DNA of 64,000 bases, taken from Bretschneidera sinensis. Its lineage: Eukaryota > Streptophyta > Magnoliopsida > Brassicales > Akaniaceae. The stretch is taken from positions 79,817,001 to 79,881,000 of the forward strand of contig CM043698.1 of assembly GCA_023935145.1 (NCBI GenBank), read 5' to 3'. A model generated the notes under the pieces. That model was not told where the DNA came from and did not search any database. It saw only the letters and a list, made by a program, of their open reading frames with translations. Both the position numbers and the translations under genes were made by a program. Shown in pieces: positions 47,547-59,010 of the stretch. Within the stretch, counting starts at the first letter, position 1; every line of letters begins with the position of its first letter.

Positions 47547-48714
47547 GAAACTAGGCATCATAAATTTTACAAACTTCTCATTTCCATGGCCCCAATAAGA
47601 TAATACAAATTACCAAGTGCAATATGAAAGTCTACCATTCAAAAACAAAATGTAAAGCGACAACAACCTCGCTATATACAACAAATCAAGTGAGAAAATA
47701 ATCATATTAAGTTTAACTTTAGGTTAATTGAGCATTTATCTCTTCAGACATTACTCAAGAAGCTTGAACACAACCCAAAGAAGAGAATTTTCAATTTTTT
47801 TTTGGATAACTAACAATGTACAGTAGTTTGCAAATATGAAAATCTTAAGTTAAGTCCTAACTGTGGTTCTAATTTATATTAACCCTAAACAACCCAACCC
47901 ATACGAAAATGAAAAACATATAACCTTTTTTTTAATAAGAACTTCATGTCTTTAACATCAATTCCTGATATCAAGTGTTACTTATATCACTTATTAAAAC
48001 ACCAAGCGTCAAAGGTCAGAAATATAAACTAATCCTGCATGTTATTTCCCAAATGCTCTACTTCAAATGATAAAAGACTGATATTCAAATACTATGATTC
48101 TGCTAGGAAAAGTACTTATTCCTACCCTATACACACCCCATAGTGGAATTTTATCCTATATATCCTCTTTATATAAGTATTTTAAAAAGCTTTCTAGCAT
48201 CAAATCCTACTTAAGAGATAAACAGAAATCGCAAAAACAAACGACCTCCTCCTCCTTTCTTAATTGTACTATGAAATCCGATAATCTCATTTAACCAGCA
48301 AGTTTACAGCAATTTGAGGGGATGAAACACAATCCTTGTCTCAGTAAGAAATTTAAATAAAACGGTCTAAAAATTGCAACTTACGCATTGCCGATCAACC
48401 AAATTCTATCCTAAAAAATACAACATTCAAATTTGACTATATGAACCGAACAAAACACAATGAGAGCAACAAGAATCAAATAACTTCTCTTACCCAAAAA
48501 ATTTCATACTGAATTAATATGCCTACGAGATCAAACTTCATTTTGAAAGGAAAACTACTAGATATTAAAATAACAACACTCACCTACAACACCAAACTTA
48601 ATTCTTCAAAAATGAAATGTTAATTTTCTTAGGCCTGTTAGCAATTTACATATAACCAAGTAACTCATTAATCATCAAAGATTTAACAGTATACTATTTT
48701 CTTTTAAAGAAAAA

Positions 48715-48920
48715 AAAAATACCTGGCACATGTGGCATTTACCAGATTGGCGTCGCTTCTTTACTATGATAATGGCAGCGACACGAGCAGATATAATTCT
48801 TTGTGGGTTCTTCACGGAAAGGGCAGTGGAGTGGCGGAGGGTCAGTGGAGCGGTGATGGGGCTTGCGGTTTCTTCATAGCAAGGGTGGGTTCTTCGCGAG
48901 TAGCATGGGCTTAGGGTTCT
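48715..48920 (-). other. GC-richer segment, possible first exon of the captured gene
   Basis: On the minus strand a GC-richer block ends CCACATGTGCCAG before GTATTT, a good splice donor, upstream of the fragment at 46895-47546. The frames contain stops, so it may be 5' UTR. It is followed (48940-49330) by a GA-rich tract with recurring GGGTTTGAGA and GAGAGAGA, as in CT-rich plant 5' UTRs read on the other strand. Confidence 0.3.
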
Positions 48921-49573
48921 TCATCGCTTGGAGAAAATTGATTTGTGGTTTGAGAGAGAGATATGATTGAATTGTTGAGAGACAGAACACGTATTTGAGA
49001 TGGAGAAATGAGTTAAGTGAGTCTATATGGGTTTGAGATAGATGGAGGACTGATTTGTTTGAGAAAGATAACGGGGTTGAGAAAGAGAAATGGGTTAAGA
49101 GAATCTGTGGGTTTGAGAGAGAAATGACTATCGTTTGAGAGAGAGAGAGAGAAAGAGAGCAAGGGTTTCAGAGTGAGATATAGGTTAAGAGAGTGCTGAG
49201 AGAGAGACGAGGAATAAAGAGATGATGATGGGTTTGAGACTGCGCAAAAGTGAGAGATGAGAAGGGCATGTACTGGTTTTGTTCAGATTGCAAGAGAGAG
49301 AGAGATGACAACAAGAGCAGAAGCTGAGAGAGAACACTCCATCGAGAGCAAAAAGCAGTGTTTTAGGGCTGCAAAATTGAAAATGAACACTGAAAACTCC
49401 AATTGGGAGTTTTCTAAGATTAGTGTTTGAACATTGAATTTTAGAAAACTGTTTTTCAAAACTACTGGCCAAACATCAAAACTGGGGTTTGAAATGTATT
49501 TTTGGGTTTTAAAAACTGAGAAGGGTTTTTGAAAACCCAATCCAAACATAGCCCATCTTTTTATCATTAGTGT

Positions 49574-50313
49574 ATTTGAACACCTTATTCTGGAGGAGTA
49601 TTGTATTTGAAGTCATAAATATCTCTCTTATAATCATCATCTATCGTGTTCTCTCCTAGCCTCTTTTCCTCTGCTCTATTTCCCTTTGACTTTCCATCCT
49701 ACATAGAAGAATTTTCAGCTCTTCAATCTGTTTCATCTAAAAATCATTCATGTGACTTGTAATCTTCCCGTCCTTAGCAACAACTTAACTGTTAGGGACA
49801 TCATTACTAAACCCTGTACTTAAGAGTCAGTACCATTAACTTTCTCCTTGGTTATTGATTACTTGATTTTAGTAATCTTAATTTTGTAATGAACTCACAA
49901 GAATACAGCTCTGCATGTTACTTTCGTTAAGGTTTTAGCAGTTCCGTTTATTCATGTTGCACATGCTATTAGACGTTGGGACTAGCGTGCATGTGGGAAC
50001 TCTTTAGCAAATGAAAGTGCATTTTCATGAATAAGCAGTCAACCTGGCCAGACAACTAAATACATGTAGCACATGGAGAGCTTCTTCAACCTCATATTAC
50101 AAAATTACCCAAGTTATTGAATGATCCTATCTTCTTTGAAGTTTATTTACCCTCAACCCTTAAATTAACTTGTGTATTATTATTTCTTTTTTAACACTAT
50201 CATCCAGTGTCATAAACTATCAAATGAAACCAAGAACTCATAAGGGAAAAAGCACTAAGAAATATTGCATAACTATCAAAGAATTTCATTTATATATGAC
50301 ATTACCTAAAAGA
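49574..50313. other. Gap where the last exon of the K+ channel gene would be expected; none found
   Basis: AT-rich. I looked on the minus strand for the second half of the EF-hand region that follows the splice donor at 50323-50322 and found none. Confidence 0.45.
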
Positions 50314-51309
50314 TCATAGATACCTGATAGATCCGTCATTATCAAGGTCTGCAGCTACCAAATCCCCTAAGGTAATCTTCTTGTGAAGAACCCATTTCGC
50401 AATTCTGCGATTCCTCTTGTCAATTCTAAGTTCAGTCAAGTATAAAAGGGCTCTTGCAACTGCCAGTAGCCAAATAATTGCAAAACACCTTCCTGTCATT
50501 GTCTTGAAAGCGTAATCTTCATAACCTATCGTTGTCACACAAGTAAACTATCAACACAATTTAAATCCTCCCTGAAATGAACTGTGATTGCCCCTGTGGC
50601 TACAACCAATCACAACCGTTAAAGCCAATCCCACTTTCATTCTTATCCTCATTCTTCCTTTTGCTTTATCAATCATATATGTTTGAACCATTGCGTTGAA
50701 TCGATTCTCATCAACGTTACTCAACAAAGTTGCCTCTTGGCTATCACAAATGTAACTGACCAACCCATTTAGCAGAGTATTGATGAACCCGAAATCCACA
50801 AGTATAAAAGTGCAAGTGAATAGCTTGGTAAATGTTGTGTCTGGAACAATATCTCCATACCCAGTAGTGCAAACAGTGAAGTACAAGGCGTCTAAAGGCT
50901 TGAATGTGGCCTGTCCTTTGAAACTCCCACTAGTCAAGTATATAGAAATACCAATGATTGCATACAAAACTACACCAATGAAAGCTTGCCGACGGGTTGA
51001 ATTCTTGGGAGGTCTGGGAAAAGCTTCCCGTAAGTCTGTAAAAACTGATGGAGCAGAGCGTGAACGGTGAATGAGCCTTTTCTTGTGTTCCTTCAAATTG
51101 GCAATGAGGTTTGCATGGGAAGTCTTTGGCGTTGCGATGTTGGGAATAATAGCATCACCGGAGATAAGATTTGCACTTGATTGGCGGCAAGAAGGGCCAA
51201 GATCAAGAAAACTAGAGGAAAATTCTCTCTTTATTGACCGTTTGCTAGACTCTTCTGCTAGTCCTGTCTTGGGAAGAAGGGTCTCATCCATGTTGAATCT
51301 ACATGACAT
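50314..51309 (-). pseudogene. TPK: Two-pore K+ channel of the TPK/KCO family (TPK3/TPK5-like), disabled
   Basis: TPK channels pass K+ across the vacuolar or thylakoid membrane and are gated by Ca2+ and 14-3-3 proteins. From the ATG at 51309 (or the next one, Met7) the N-terminus holds a 14-3-3-type motif RSRSAPS (residues 82-88), TM1 (about 108-126), the first filter CTTGYGD (147-153) and TM2 (about 165-187). TM3 begins at about 225. At about 50600-50615 the frame shifts: the family text 'GAITVHFREDLN' is in another frame, and bases of the second pore helix are missing. The last part (50324-50538) has the second filter as TTIGYED instead of GYGD, a shortened TM4 ('IIWLLAVARALLYL'), 'RIDKRNRRIAKWVL' and half of an EF-hand, 'AADLDNDGSI', ending at a good donor. 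No second exon is found. Confidence 0.88.
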
Positions 51310-52509
51310 TCAGTTAAAGCTTGCAGTCTCTAATCTCTATTACTGTGTTCAGTACGCACTTTGTTTTCTTGGAGAGAGGAATTGTTCTTTTTTTTTTTTG
51401 CTTTGAAAGAAGAGAGAAGAATTGTTTATGAGTTCAACAGTAAGTTCGTTTAACAGTCAATTATTTATAACAACCCCCATGGATGTAACTGCCACTCATT
51501 TACTTGTTCTTCAGTCGGCCACCAAATTAGTACATGGTTGCTGGCTTTGTGGGCACGAACAATGAGATCTGCAATGTCTCCCACTAGGCTGCCAGTAATA
51601 ACTGGAGAATTAGATGGCTCTCCACCACTTATTTGCCATAGTTGAAATTCTAAAAATTAATTATTTGCCATTACAGATTTAAAAATAGTAGTACCGTGTT
51701 CTTTTACATTTGAAAAATGGAGTCAAGGTTGAGAAACAAAATACACAAATTGGATGTAGCAAGCTAAAAATCTAATGCTAAAATGAACTATTTCTTTCAA
51801 CAAAAAGATATTACATTGAGAATGGAAATTAACTGTTTATAATGGAATTATATTATTGTTTAAACAAGTCATCTAAAAAACAACTATAGTATAAGAACTA
51901 GTTTTTCACTTTTAATTCATTGCAACGTGATTATATCCATTAAATCAACCATCAAATAATATTAGCACTAAATAACATTTAAAAACCCCTTTAAAGGATT
52001 GATTGCACTCTAATGGTGGCTATAGAGACTCAATTGACAACTTTAGTGTCTTGAATTTAGGACGTCAAAATGAAAAACAAAACAGTAATTAGGATTTTTG
52101 GTTGATACAAGCATTGGATAAGCAAATCAAGTTGTAATTCTGTAATTTTTTAAATGGAAAAATTAAGTTGAATGTGCTTTTATGAGAAGAAACAAAAAAT
52201 TGTTTTGAATGTGTTACATTGTACTACCCATCTCCTAAACTCACTGATTGAAAATTAATTTGTCACCCATTTGATCCATGGGTAAACCCAACCTAACATG
52301 AAATCTCTCGGGTCAGGTGTAGGTAAATTATTGGTCTTCAAGTCTACAAGCTATACATAACATGAATTAGAAAATGGTCCTGACTGTACCTGATTCAAAA
52401 ATCCCAACCAATGCACATGCATAGTTACCTTGAGTCAGCTTCACTAGTTAACTCTCCCTTAACAAGAATTACTCCTTCACCATCATCTGCACCATGGAAA
52501 TGATTTAAT
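51310..52509. other. Upstream region of the K+ channel pseudogene; no gene
   Basis: The first 150 bases contain T-rich and CT-rich tracts as in plant 5' UTRs. Beyond this the DNA is AT-rich without a recognisable gene or repeat. I could not fix a TATA box. Confidence 0.4.
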
Positions 52510-53240
52510 TATGTCTCTACACTAACATCAAAAGTGATCCGTGTGGGTACCCACGATCCTGTGCATGCCGTTTCTAGTCACTCATCAAGGTAATTGTTTT
52601 ATCAACCAAACGATATGATCCACGATATTTTTCTCCCTTCATTAGAACCTTATAGCCATGTATAGTTTTCAAGAATCCCCCGTGAACATAACACATATAA
52701 CTCTTGGAGTTTAACTAGCCAAGCGATCTTAGATTTTAACGCATCTTTGGGACATCACTCAAAGCGTGAAACACTTCATTGAACATTTTGATTTCCACTA
52801 TATCAAAACCCGTGACATCTTTAGTGGACTCTTCACCCAATAATAGTTTACCGGCCAAATTTTCCCCGGAACATATCAAAAAATTTCTGCCTAGAACAAA
52901 TATGCTTAACACAATTGGATTCAAATATCCAACCATCATGAGAAAAGAACTTGATCTAGATCCACTGTATCTTCACCATACAGTATAATAGTCACCACAC
53001 TATCATACAAATCGGAAAGGTATCTAAAAAGTAAAAATACCTTATCTTCTTCCTCAATCTTCACATCAACTTATCGCAGCTAATCCACAATTTTATTGAA
53101 CATGTTCAAGTGTTCTATGAGTTTCTTGCCTTCCCCCATCTTTAACCGGTACAACTGTCGCTTCAGATGTAACGTGTTGGTCAAGCTCTCAGCTAGAGAA
53201 TTTTTTAGCTTTTCTCATATCACAAGCACCAAATCTTCTT
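52510..53240 (-). pseudogene. Ty1/copia gag and protease remnant
   Basis: From 53240 leftwards the minus strand reads 'SLTNTLHLKRQLYRLKMGEG', 'KKLIEHLNMFNKIVD', 'VDVKIEEEDKVFLLFRYLSD' and 'VVTIILYGEDTVDLDQV'. This is the C-terminal half of a copia gag, with several stops. Later it reads 'IVEIKMFNEVFHALSDVPKM' and, after a stop, 'LNSKSYMCYVHGGFLK', which is the end of the protease and pre-integrase part. Between them the knuckle and protease active site are missing, so a deletion joined gag to the protease end. RT and integrase are absent. Confidence 0.75.
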
Positions 53241-53306
53241 TTATAACATTAGTGATAATGTTATCATTGATACAGAGTTGAATCCCATGTCGATTCTGTA
53301 AACTGA

Positions 53307-53987
53307 GGTACAAACCCAAGAAATGGGTGAATTGAGTTTTAAAAACTTTTTGCAATTAACACACGAATTTTTAAAAAATTTAATCAAGTAAGGCACACAA
53401 AAAATAATATGCTTGAAATTAAAGGAATAAAGGAAGATAATATGCAAACTCCATTTATAGTGGTTCGGCAATATCAAAATCTTTCCGACCCTACGTCCAC
53501 TCTCTTCAAGGAACCTCCTTGAAGCAATCCACTAATTATAGTCGAGCAACTTCACAGGTGTTACACAAACCTTACAAAGCACTCTCTTCTACAAGGAAGT
53601 GTTTAATCCTAAACACTTTAAGAGTTATACCAAATCTTTCTCTTTACAATGATTGATATTGAATGTAAAGGAAAATAAGAGAGCTAGCAATAAATGCTTT
53701 ACAAGATGAAGATGATATGTCTTTTAAGAACAAAGATTGATAGATGACTCAAAGGAATTTTTCAAAGCTTTCAAGAGTATTAATGAGCTTGTTTTCAAAT
53801 TGAATGTGCTTTCTTGTTATTTGAAATGCTCAGTGATGATGGGTTTTTATAGTTTTGGCTTTATATGGCCGTTAGACACATTTAGTAGTTTTGGAACATT
53901 AATTTCTCAAATTCAGTGTCCAGATTTTGAAAACTAGCCATTTTTCTAGACAGGACAGTCCACTGTGGAAAATAGACAGTCGTCTAT
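53307..53987 (-). repeat. Copia LTR, left part (split by the gag-only gypsy element)
   Basis: It starts near TGAGGTACAAACCCAAGAAATGGGTGAAT, as common copia LTR starts do ('...AACCCAAGAGGGGGGGTGAAT'). It includes 'TAGTGGTTCGGCAA' and 'CCTACGTCCACTC', also typical. It stops at 53987, where the gypsy element is inserted, and resumes at 61082. The start is mutated, so it is accurate only to a few bases. Confidence 0.65.
53983..53987. repeat. Target site duplication of the gag-only gypsy element (left)
   Basis: TCTAT before the LTR at 53988. The partner at 61082-61086 is TCTGT, one change. Confidence 0.75.
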
Positions 53988-55492
53988 TGATGAGTGTCAA
54001 ATATTGCATATCTTGGCCCCTTAATTTACATTTTTAGCTTAGAAATTTGTTACTTTGAGATGTTTTTTCGTTGTTTTACAGGTTTACAAGCACTTGGAAA
54101 GAAGTTTCACTAAATTTCTAGAATTACCCGTTCAGATCAGTCATTTTTATGGATTCAACTGTATTGATTCAGAAAGAACCAGAGATGAGCCATATATGCT
54201 TGGAAAGATCCGGATGTCTATTTTCTGGAGAATTTTACGGCTCGTAAATATGATTTTTCTAGAGAATGTTATGGCAATTTAAGTAGACAAAGGTCAAGCT
54301 GTGCTTGATTTCAGCGTGGCAGAAGTGATTTTTGCAGATTTAAACTGTAATGATTCATGAAGAACTAGGAGATGAGCCATATATGCTTGGAAAGATCCAA
54401 ATGTCTATTTTTTGGGCAATTTTACGACTCGTAAATATGATTTTTCTAAAGAAAGTTATGGCAGTTTTAGTAGACAAAGGTCAAGTTGTGTGGGATTTCA
54501 GCATTGACAGAAGTTTTGAAGGGCATGTGAAGGCTTAAATCCCACATCCTACATCGATTGGAGACACATTTCTATATCCCACATCCCACATCGGATTGGA
54601 AACACATTGCACTCAGGGAGTTCCCCTATAAAAGGCTCACTCCACTTCAGCTTTGGGGACCATCTGAAAGTAGATCTGGAGGGCTTTTGGGAGCAATCCG
54701 GAGAACTTTTGGAGGGCAAGCTAGGGAATCTCCAAGGCTTTACTACCAAGGGGGCATGCTCACGGCGAGATCAAATCTTTCCCTTGAGATTCTTTTTGTC
54801 CATTATATTTATGGGTAACTAAATTCTCAAGTGGGGCTAGGGATGAACTTGCACAGTTAATGGTATATTCGTTTATTTTTAAATTATGTATGTGAGTTTC
54901 AATTGCTAAAAATCTTTTTTTTTTTATCATTTACAATTCATTTGTGATGTTTTCTTTTCCGAATAATCTTAGAATTTATTCTGTTTATGGATTCGGTCAT
55001 GCTTTTTCTATTGAATGGTTTAGCTCTTTGATTATGTTGGCATTAAATATTTATCTATATTGATTTAGTTCTTTGCTGCAATATCACTTCCTGAGTATAT
55101 TATCATCGTTGGATTTTCTCAATAGTGATAATAATTGACGTATTTTAAAAGTGGTAAATGATTTTTCAAAAGGTTACATTTGGTTTAATCTTGGTTTATA
55201 AATCTATATCTTCCGATTGGGGATTTTTGAAATTGAGTTCCCAATTGAGTTATTCAATGAATTAAGAGTAATTAAAATACCGGATTTGTGCAAGGGATTC
55301 CCGACACTTTACTGTTTATCAAATTTACTTTGATTTAATTTGCATTAAAAATTAATCTTTATTCCCCATTAATCATTCGATATTTCTCTTTAGTTTCTTT
55401 GTTCCTTCTACTATTCTTTTAATTTGTCTCTCTATGGAATCGACACCTCAAAGCTGTGCTACAACTACCGTGTTATTCTTTGGGCGTAATCA
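53988..55492 (+). repeat. 5' LTR of the gag-only gypsy element
   Basis: 1505 bp, TG/CA ends. It contains two diverged tandem copies of a roughly 175-bp unit (about 54165-54340 and 54350-54520), each with GAGCCATATATGCTTGGAAA and TAGACAAAGGTCAAG. A promoter region with two copies of CCCACATC...GATTGGA-ACACA lies at 54541-54610. Confidence 0.88.
54627..54633 (+). promoter_or_regulatory. TATA box of the gypsy 5' LTR
   Basis: TATAAAA in CCCCTATAAAAGGCTC, followed 25-30 bases on by a C/T-rich start region. The same box is kept in the right LTR at 60219-60225. Confidence 0.6.
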
Positions 55493-55497
55493 AATTT

Positions 55498-55510
55498 TGG
55501 CACTGTTGCC
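55498..55510 (+). other. Primer binding site, tRNA-Asp-like (gag-only gypsy element)
   Basis: TGGCACTGTTGCC, five bases after the LTR end. It differs at two positions from the Athila/Tat primer TGGCGCCGTTGCC seen at 32496-32509. Confidence 0.7.
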
Positions 55511-55636
55511 GAGGAGATGGTAGAAGAATTGCTCGATGGTTTTTCTTTTCATCAGTTTGTAAATGTGGTAACTTCGTTCATTCTTTTAGCTTGCTGCATT
55601 ATTTTTTTTGTCTTTTTCCCTTCTTTCTTTTTATAG

Positions 55637-55661
55637 TATTATTATTATTATTATTATTATT
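55637..55661. repeat. (TTA)n microsatellite
   Basis: About eight TTA units in the leader between primer site and gag. Confidence 0.95.
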
Positions 55662-55779
55662 TTGTTACTTGCACAAATATAGAGATACTTTGGGTAGAGT
55701 TGGTTGTAGGCCTGTGTTAGAGTCATAATTAATTTTTTTTATAAATTTTTTATTTGACAATCCATCTAGTCCTAAAGAA

Positions 55780-57220
55780 ATGAATGAACACAAAAATCAA
55801 CCCACTAGGACCCTTCAGGATTACCTCCACCCTACATGCGCAGCCACACCATCATGCATTATGTTTCTAGCTAATACTCGCCAATTGGAGTTTAAAACAG
55901 GAATGATACAGTTACTCCCTACGTTTCATAGTTTGGAAAATGAAAACCCATATGTGCACATTAGGGAGTTTGAGGAAGTAGTTGTGAATTTTCATAGTCA
56001 AAATACAACCGATGACATTGTGAGACTTAAGTTTTTTCCTTTCTCTTTGAAGGATAGAGCTAAGAGTTTGCTATACTCACTGAGACCACGATCTATTGGG
56101 TTATGGAATGAGATGACTTGGGTCTTCTTTAATAAATACTTTTCCCAACATAAGACCAATGCTTTAAAAAGGCAAATCTCCACCTTTGCACAAAAGGACA
56201 GTGAGACTTTGTATCAGTCTTGGGAGAGATTTAAGGAGTTGTTGAGTATGTGCCCTCACCATGGGTATGAGAATTGGCACTTAGTGAGCTATTTTTATGA
56301 GGGACTTACATATAGAGAGCGCCAATTTGTGGAGATGATGTGTAATAGTGAGTTCTTACAGAAAGATCCTGATGAGGCCATAGAATTCCTGAATAAGCTT
56401 GCTGAAAAAGCTCACACTTGGACTAGACCTAGTGCTACTGAAAGCAAAAATAGGTCACGACCTGTAGGAAACCCAAATGGTGGTAGAATTTACCATCTTA
56501 GGGAAGAGGATAACCTAAAGGTTAAGGTCGAGATGCTCACTAGGGAACTAGATGTGTTAAAGACTAAGGGCTTAAAGCCATCACACGTAGCTAATCATGC
56601 GAAGTCTTTTAGACCATGTTTTGTGTGTAGCGGGGTAGATCATCTCACCCAAGAGTGTCCCACATTTGCTGAGATGAGAAGGATGTATGAGTAACAATGT
56701 AATGCCTTAGGTATGTACAAGAAGCCTTTTTTCACCTTTCTCTGATACCTATAATCCAGAGTGGCGCAATCACCCCAATTTTAGCTAGAAGTCTAAAAAC
56801 CCGCCGCCTACACAACCCCCTAGATCATATCCTGCACCGTATCATACACCTGTGTATTCTAGGAGTCCTTTAGAAGACACTTTGCATGCTTTTTTTTAGG
56901 CACAGGGTAAGACTAATCAAAGATGAGAATCTTTGATTACGCAGGTTGTTGAAGAAAATAAGGAGATAAAGAGCCAAGTGTCCAAATTGATGAGCTTCTT
57001 GAGCGTGAATGAGCAAGGTAAGTTCCCTTCTCAAGCTTAGTCCACACACCATGGTCAACACATTGTGCAAAAGAATTTGAAGGAGGTGAATGTCATTGTG
57101 ACACGAAGTGGTAAGCCATTACATATCCCAACAACGAACAAATCAAAAGATGATAACGAGAGCCACCAGGCATACATGATTGACTTACTCATGGAAAGGC
57201 CCATCACCTTAATCCATTGA
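55780..57220 (+). pseudogene. Gag of the Athila/Tat-type element, 304-codon open part plus decayed tail
   Basis: The ATG at 55780 gives 304 open codons. Capsid text includes 'TRTLQDYLHPT', 'FKTGMIQLLPTFHSLENENP', 'VRLKFFPFSLKDRAKSLLYS' and 'YQSWERFKELLSMCPHHGY', then 'FYEGLTYRERQFVEMMCN'. A CCHC knuckle-like 'CFVCSGVDHLTQEC' lies near the end. After TAA (56692-56694) the same protein continues with one frameshift and further stops ('CNALGMYKKPF', 'NNPNF'-like Pro/Tyr-rich text, 'VVEENKEIKSQVSKLMSFL', 'VIVTRSGKPL'). The open part is remarkably intact beside its surroundings. Gag alone can form particles and package RNA. Confidence 0.85.
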
Positions 57221-58031
57221 AGTCCACCCTCACCATGGTTTCACAAGAGTAGATATTGAGCCAGAATCTGCAGATGTTACTGGTAACATCATTGAAGCTG
57301 TGCACATCCTTAAGGCCTCTCCAAAGCATATAAGCACCAAATTGGCAGTGAAGCAGTTGCTGGTGCATTCAACTTATGTTTTCTAGAAGGGAATAACAGT
57401 GTCTGGCTGAAGACATAAAACTTAGTGCTCATGGGAGGCACCCCACAACATATCCTTTTGTTTTTTTCATAACTGTTTACTTTTAGTATCTTTTGTTTTT
57501 CGGTATTACTTTCGTTTTTCTTTTTCAGGAACAATGTGTGTGTATCAGTTCAAGTTTGGGGGTGTGCTATGAGCCATGCCAGCCAGCTAGTTCTCCATCT
57601 CCCAGGTCAGATCTTTTCATGTTATTCACACATTGGGGACAATGTATAGTTTAAGTTTGGGAGTATAGGAGACACATTCACACACACTCTGTCCTAGTTT
57701 TTTTTTTATTATTGAAAAAATAAATGCACGTTCATATTGTTCTAAAAAAAATTTGGTTGATCTAAACAAATACTGTGATGTGATGTCAATGGTGAGCTTA
57801 AAAGCTTGAACACATGATTTGATGATAGAATTTTAAATTTTGTTACTTACTTTAGGCATTTGAGAATTCACATTTTTGATCTAATATGACACGAGCACAT
57901 TAGCACAAAATAGTGTGAGGTATGACATGTGAGTTTAATGTGTATGTTTCCATGACTCAACTGAAACTGGATGACTTGTTGGATAAACACTTTAAAAAAA
58001 ATTTGCATAAAAAGAGAAAAATGCTTATGGT

Positions 58032-58207
58032 GATCATTAATAAAATTTTCACTAAGTAACTGGACATCTTGCCTCAGTAAGCAGTGAGTGTTCACGTCAA
58101 AAGGTGAGAATTTTATTCATAATGATCATTGAGAAAATTTCTACTGAGTAACTGGACCTCTTGCCTCAGTAAGCAGTGAGTGTTCACGTCAAAAGGTGGG
58201 AATTTTG
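58032..58207. repeat. 92-bp tandem repeat, two copies
   Basis: Units begin GATCATT at 58032 and 58124 and share TTGCCTCAGTAAGCAGTGAG and TGTTCACGTCAAAAGGTG. They lie in the non-coding 3' part of the gag-only gypsy element, at the place where pol would be. Confidence 0.9.
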
Positions 58208-58761
58208 CTTGGTAGCATTAAGGCTAGTTTAGTTTCGTAGCCTTTTTGACTCGAGTTAGCAAGTCCTTAGGGGTGTCTTTACACCTAATGCCCTAAAACC
58301 ATCTGGTTTGGGAGTCATTGACTCAACACTGGCTACATGGGTCAATTAGAAAGCTTAAGGGAACTAAACATAGCAGAGCCTTATAATAAAAGAGAGAAGC
58401 AAATAAAACTATGCCATGATTGTTCATTCTGATGAGAAATTCTGTGAATATTGAGACATAGAAACATTGCACATTGAAGTTATTTGAAAGCCTTATCTTT
58501 ATATGCTAATTCACTTTACAGTGAATCAAACTTGTGATGCCTTAGCCTGCCTTTTGTAAGTAATTAAATTTTAAAATTCCTATTTATTGCGAAGATGGGT
58601 TTACATTTTAAGCTTGCTCATGAATGAATATCATGGTTTTGTGTGATGCTTAAATTTTAAGATACCATGAATGATGAACTTATATTTATGTTCTTTGTTT
58701 TTCATTTAGTTTTTTATTTTGTTTTGCTAAGGGACTAGCAAAATGTAAGTTTGGAGGTATT
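58208..58761 (+). other. 3' leader and polypurine tract of the gag-only gypsy element
   Basis: No gene. It ends in GTAAGTTTGGAGGTATT (58745-58761), a purine-rich tract directly before the LTR start TGATGAG, suited to prime plus-strand synthesis. Confidence 0.6.
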
Positions 58762-59010
58762 TGATGAGTGCCAAATATTGCATATCTTGGCCCCTTAAGT
58801 TACATTTGTTAGCTTAGGAATTTGTTATTTTGAGATGTTTTTTCGTTGTTTTACAGGTTTACAAGTACTTGAAAAGGAGTTTCACTAAATTTCTAGAATT
58901 TCCCATTCAGATCAATCATTTTTACGAATTAAATTGTATTGATTCATAAAGAACCAGGAGATGAGCCATATATGCTTGGAAAGATCATTTCCTGGGGAAT
59001 TTTACATATG

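Larger units (their letters stand above)
44369..49563. mobile_element. Candidate Mutator-like element with captured gene fragment (Pack-MULE-like)
   Basis: The left end (44374-44600) is rich in GAAAACTG/CAGTTTTC runs after GGACATGTTTAAG. The inverted right end (49330-49556) starts GGGCTATGTTTGGATTG and has the same kind of text. Such 'cATGTTTGGAT...AGTTTTCA' ends are common in plant Mutator-like elements. TCATTAGTAT (44359-44368) and TCATTAGTGT (49564-49573) could be a 10-bp target duplication with one change. The interior lacks a transposase but carries a cellular gene fragment at 46895-47546. The ends are imperfect, so two separate elements cannot be excluded. Confidence 0.4.
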
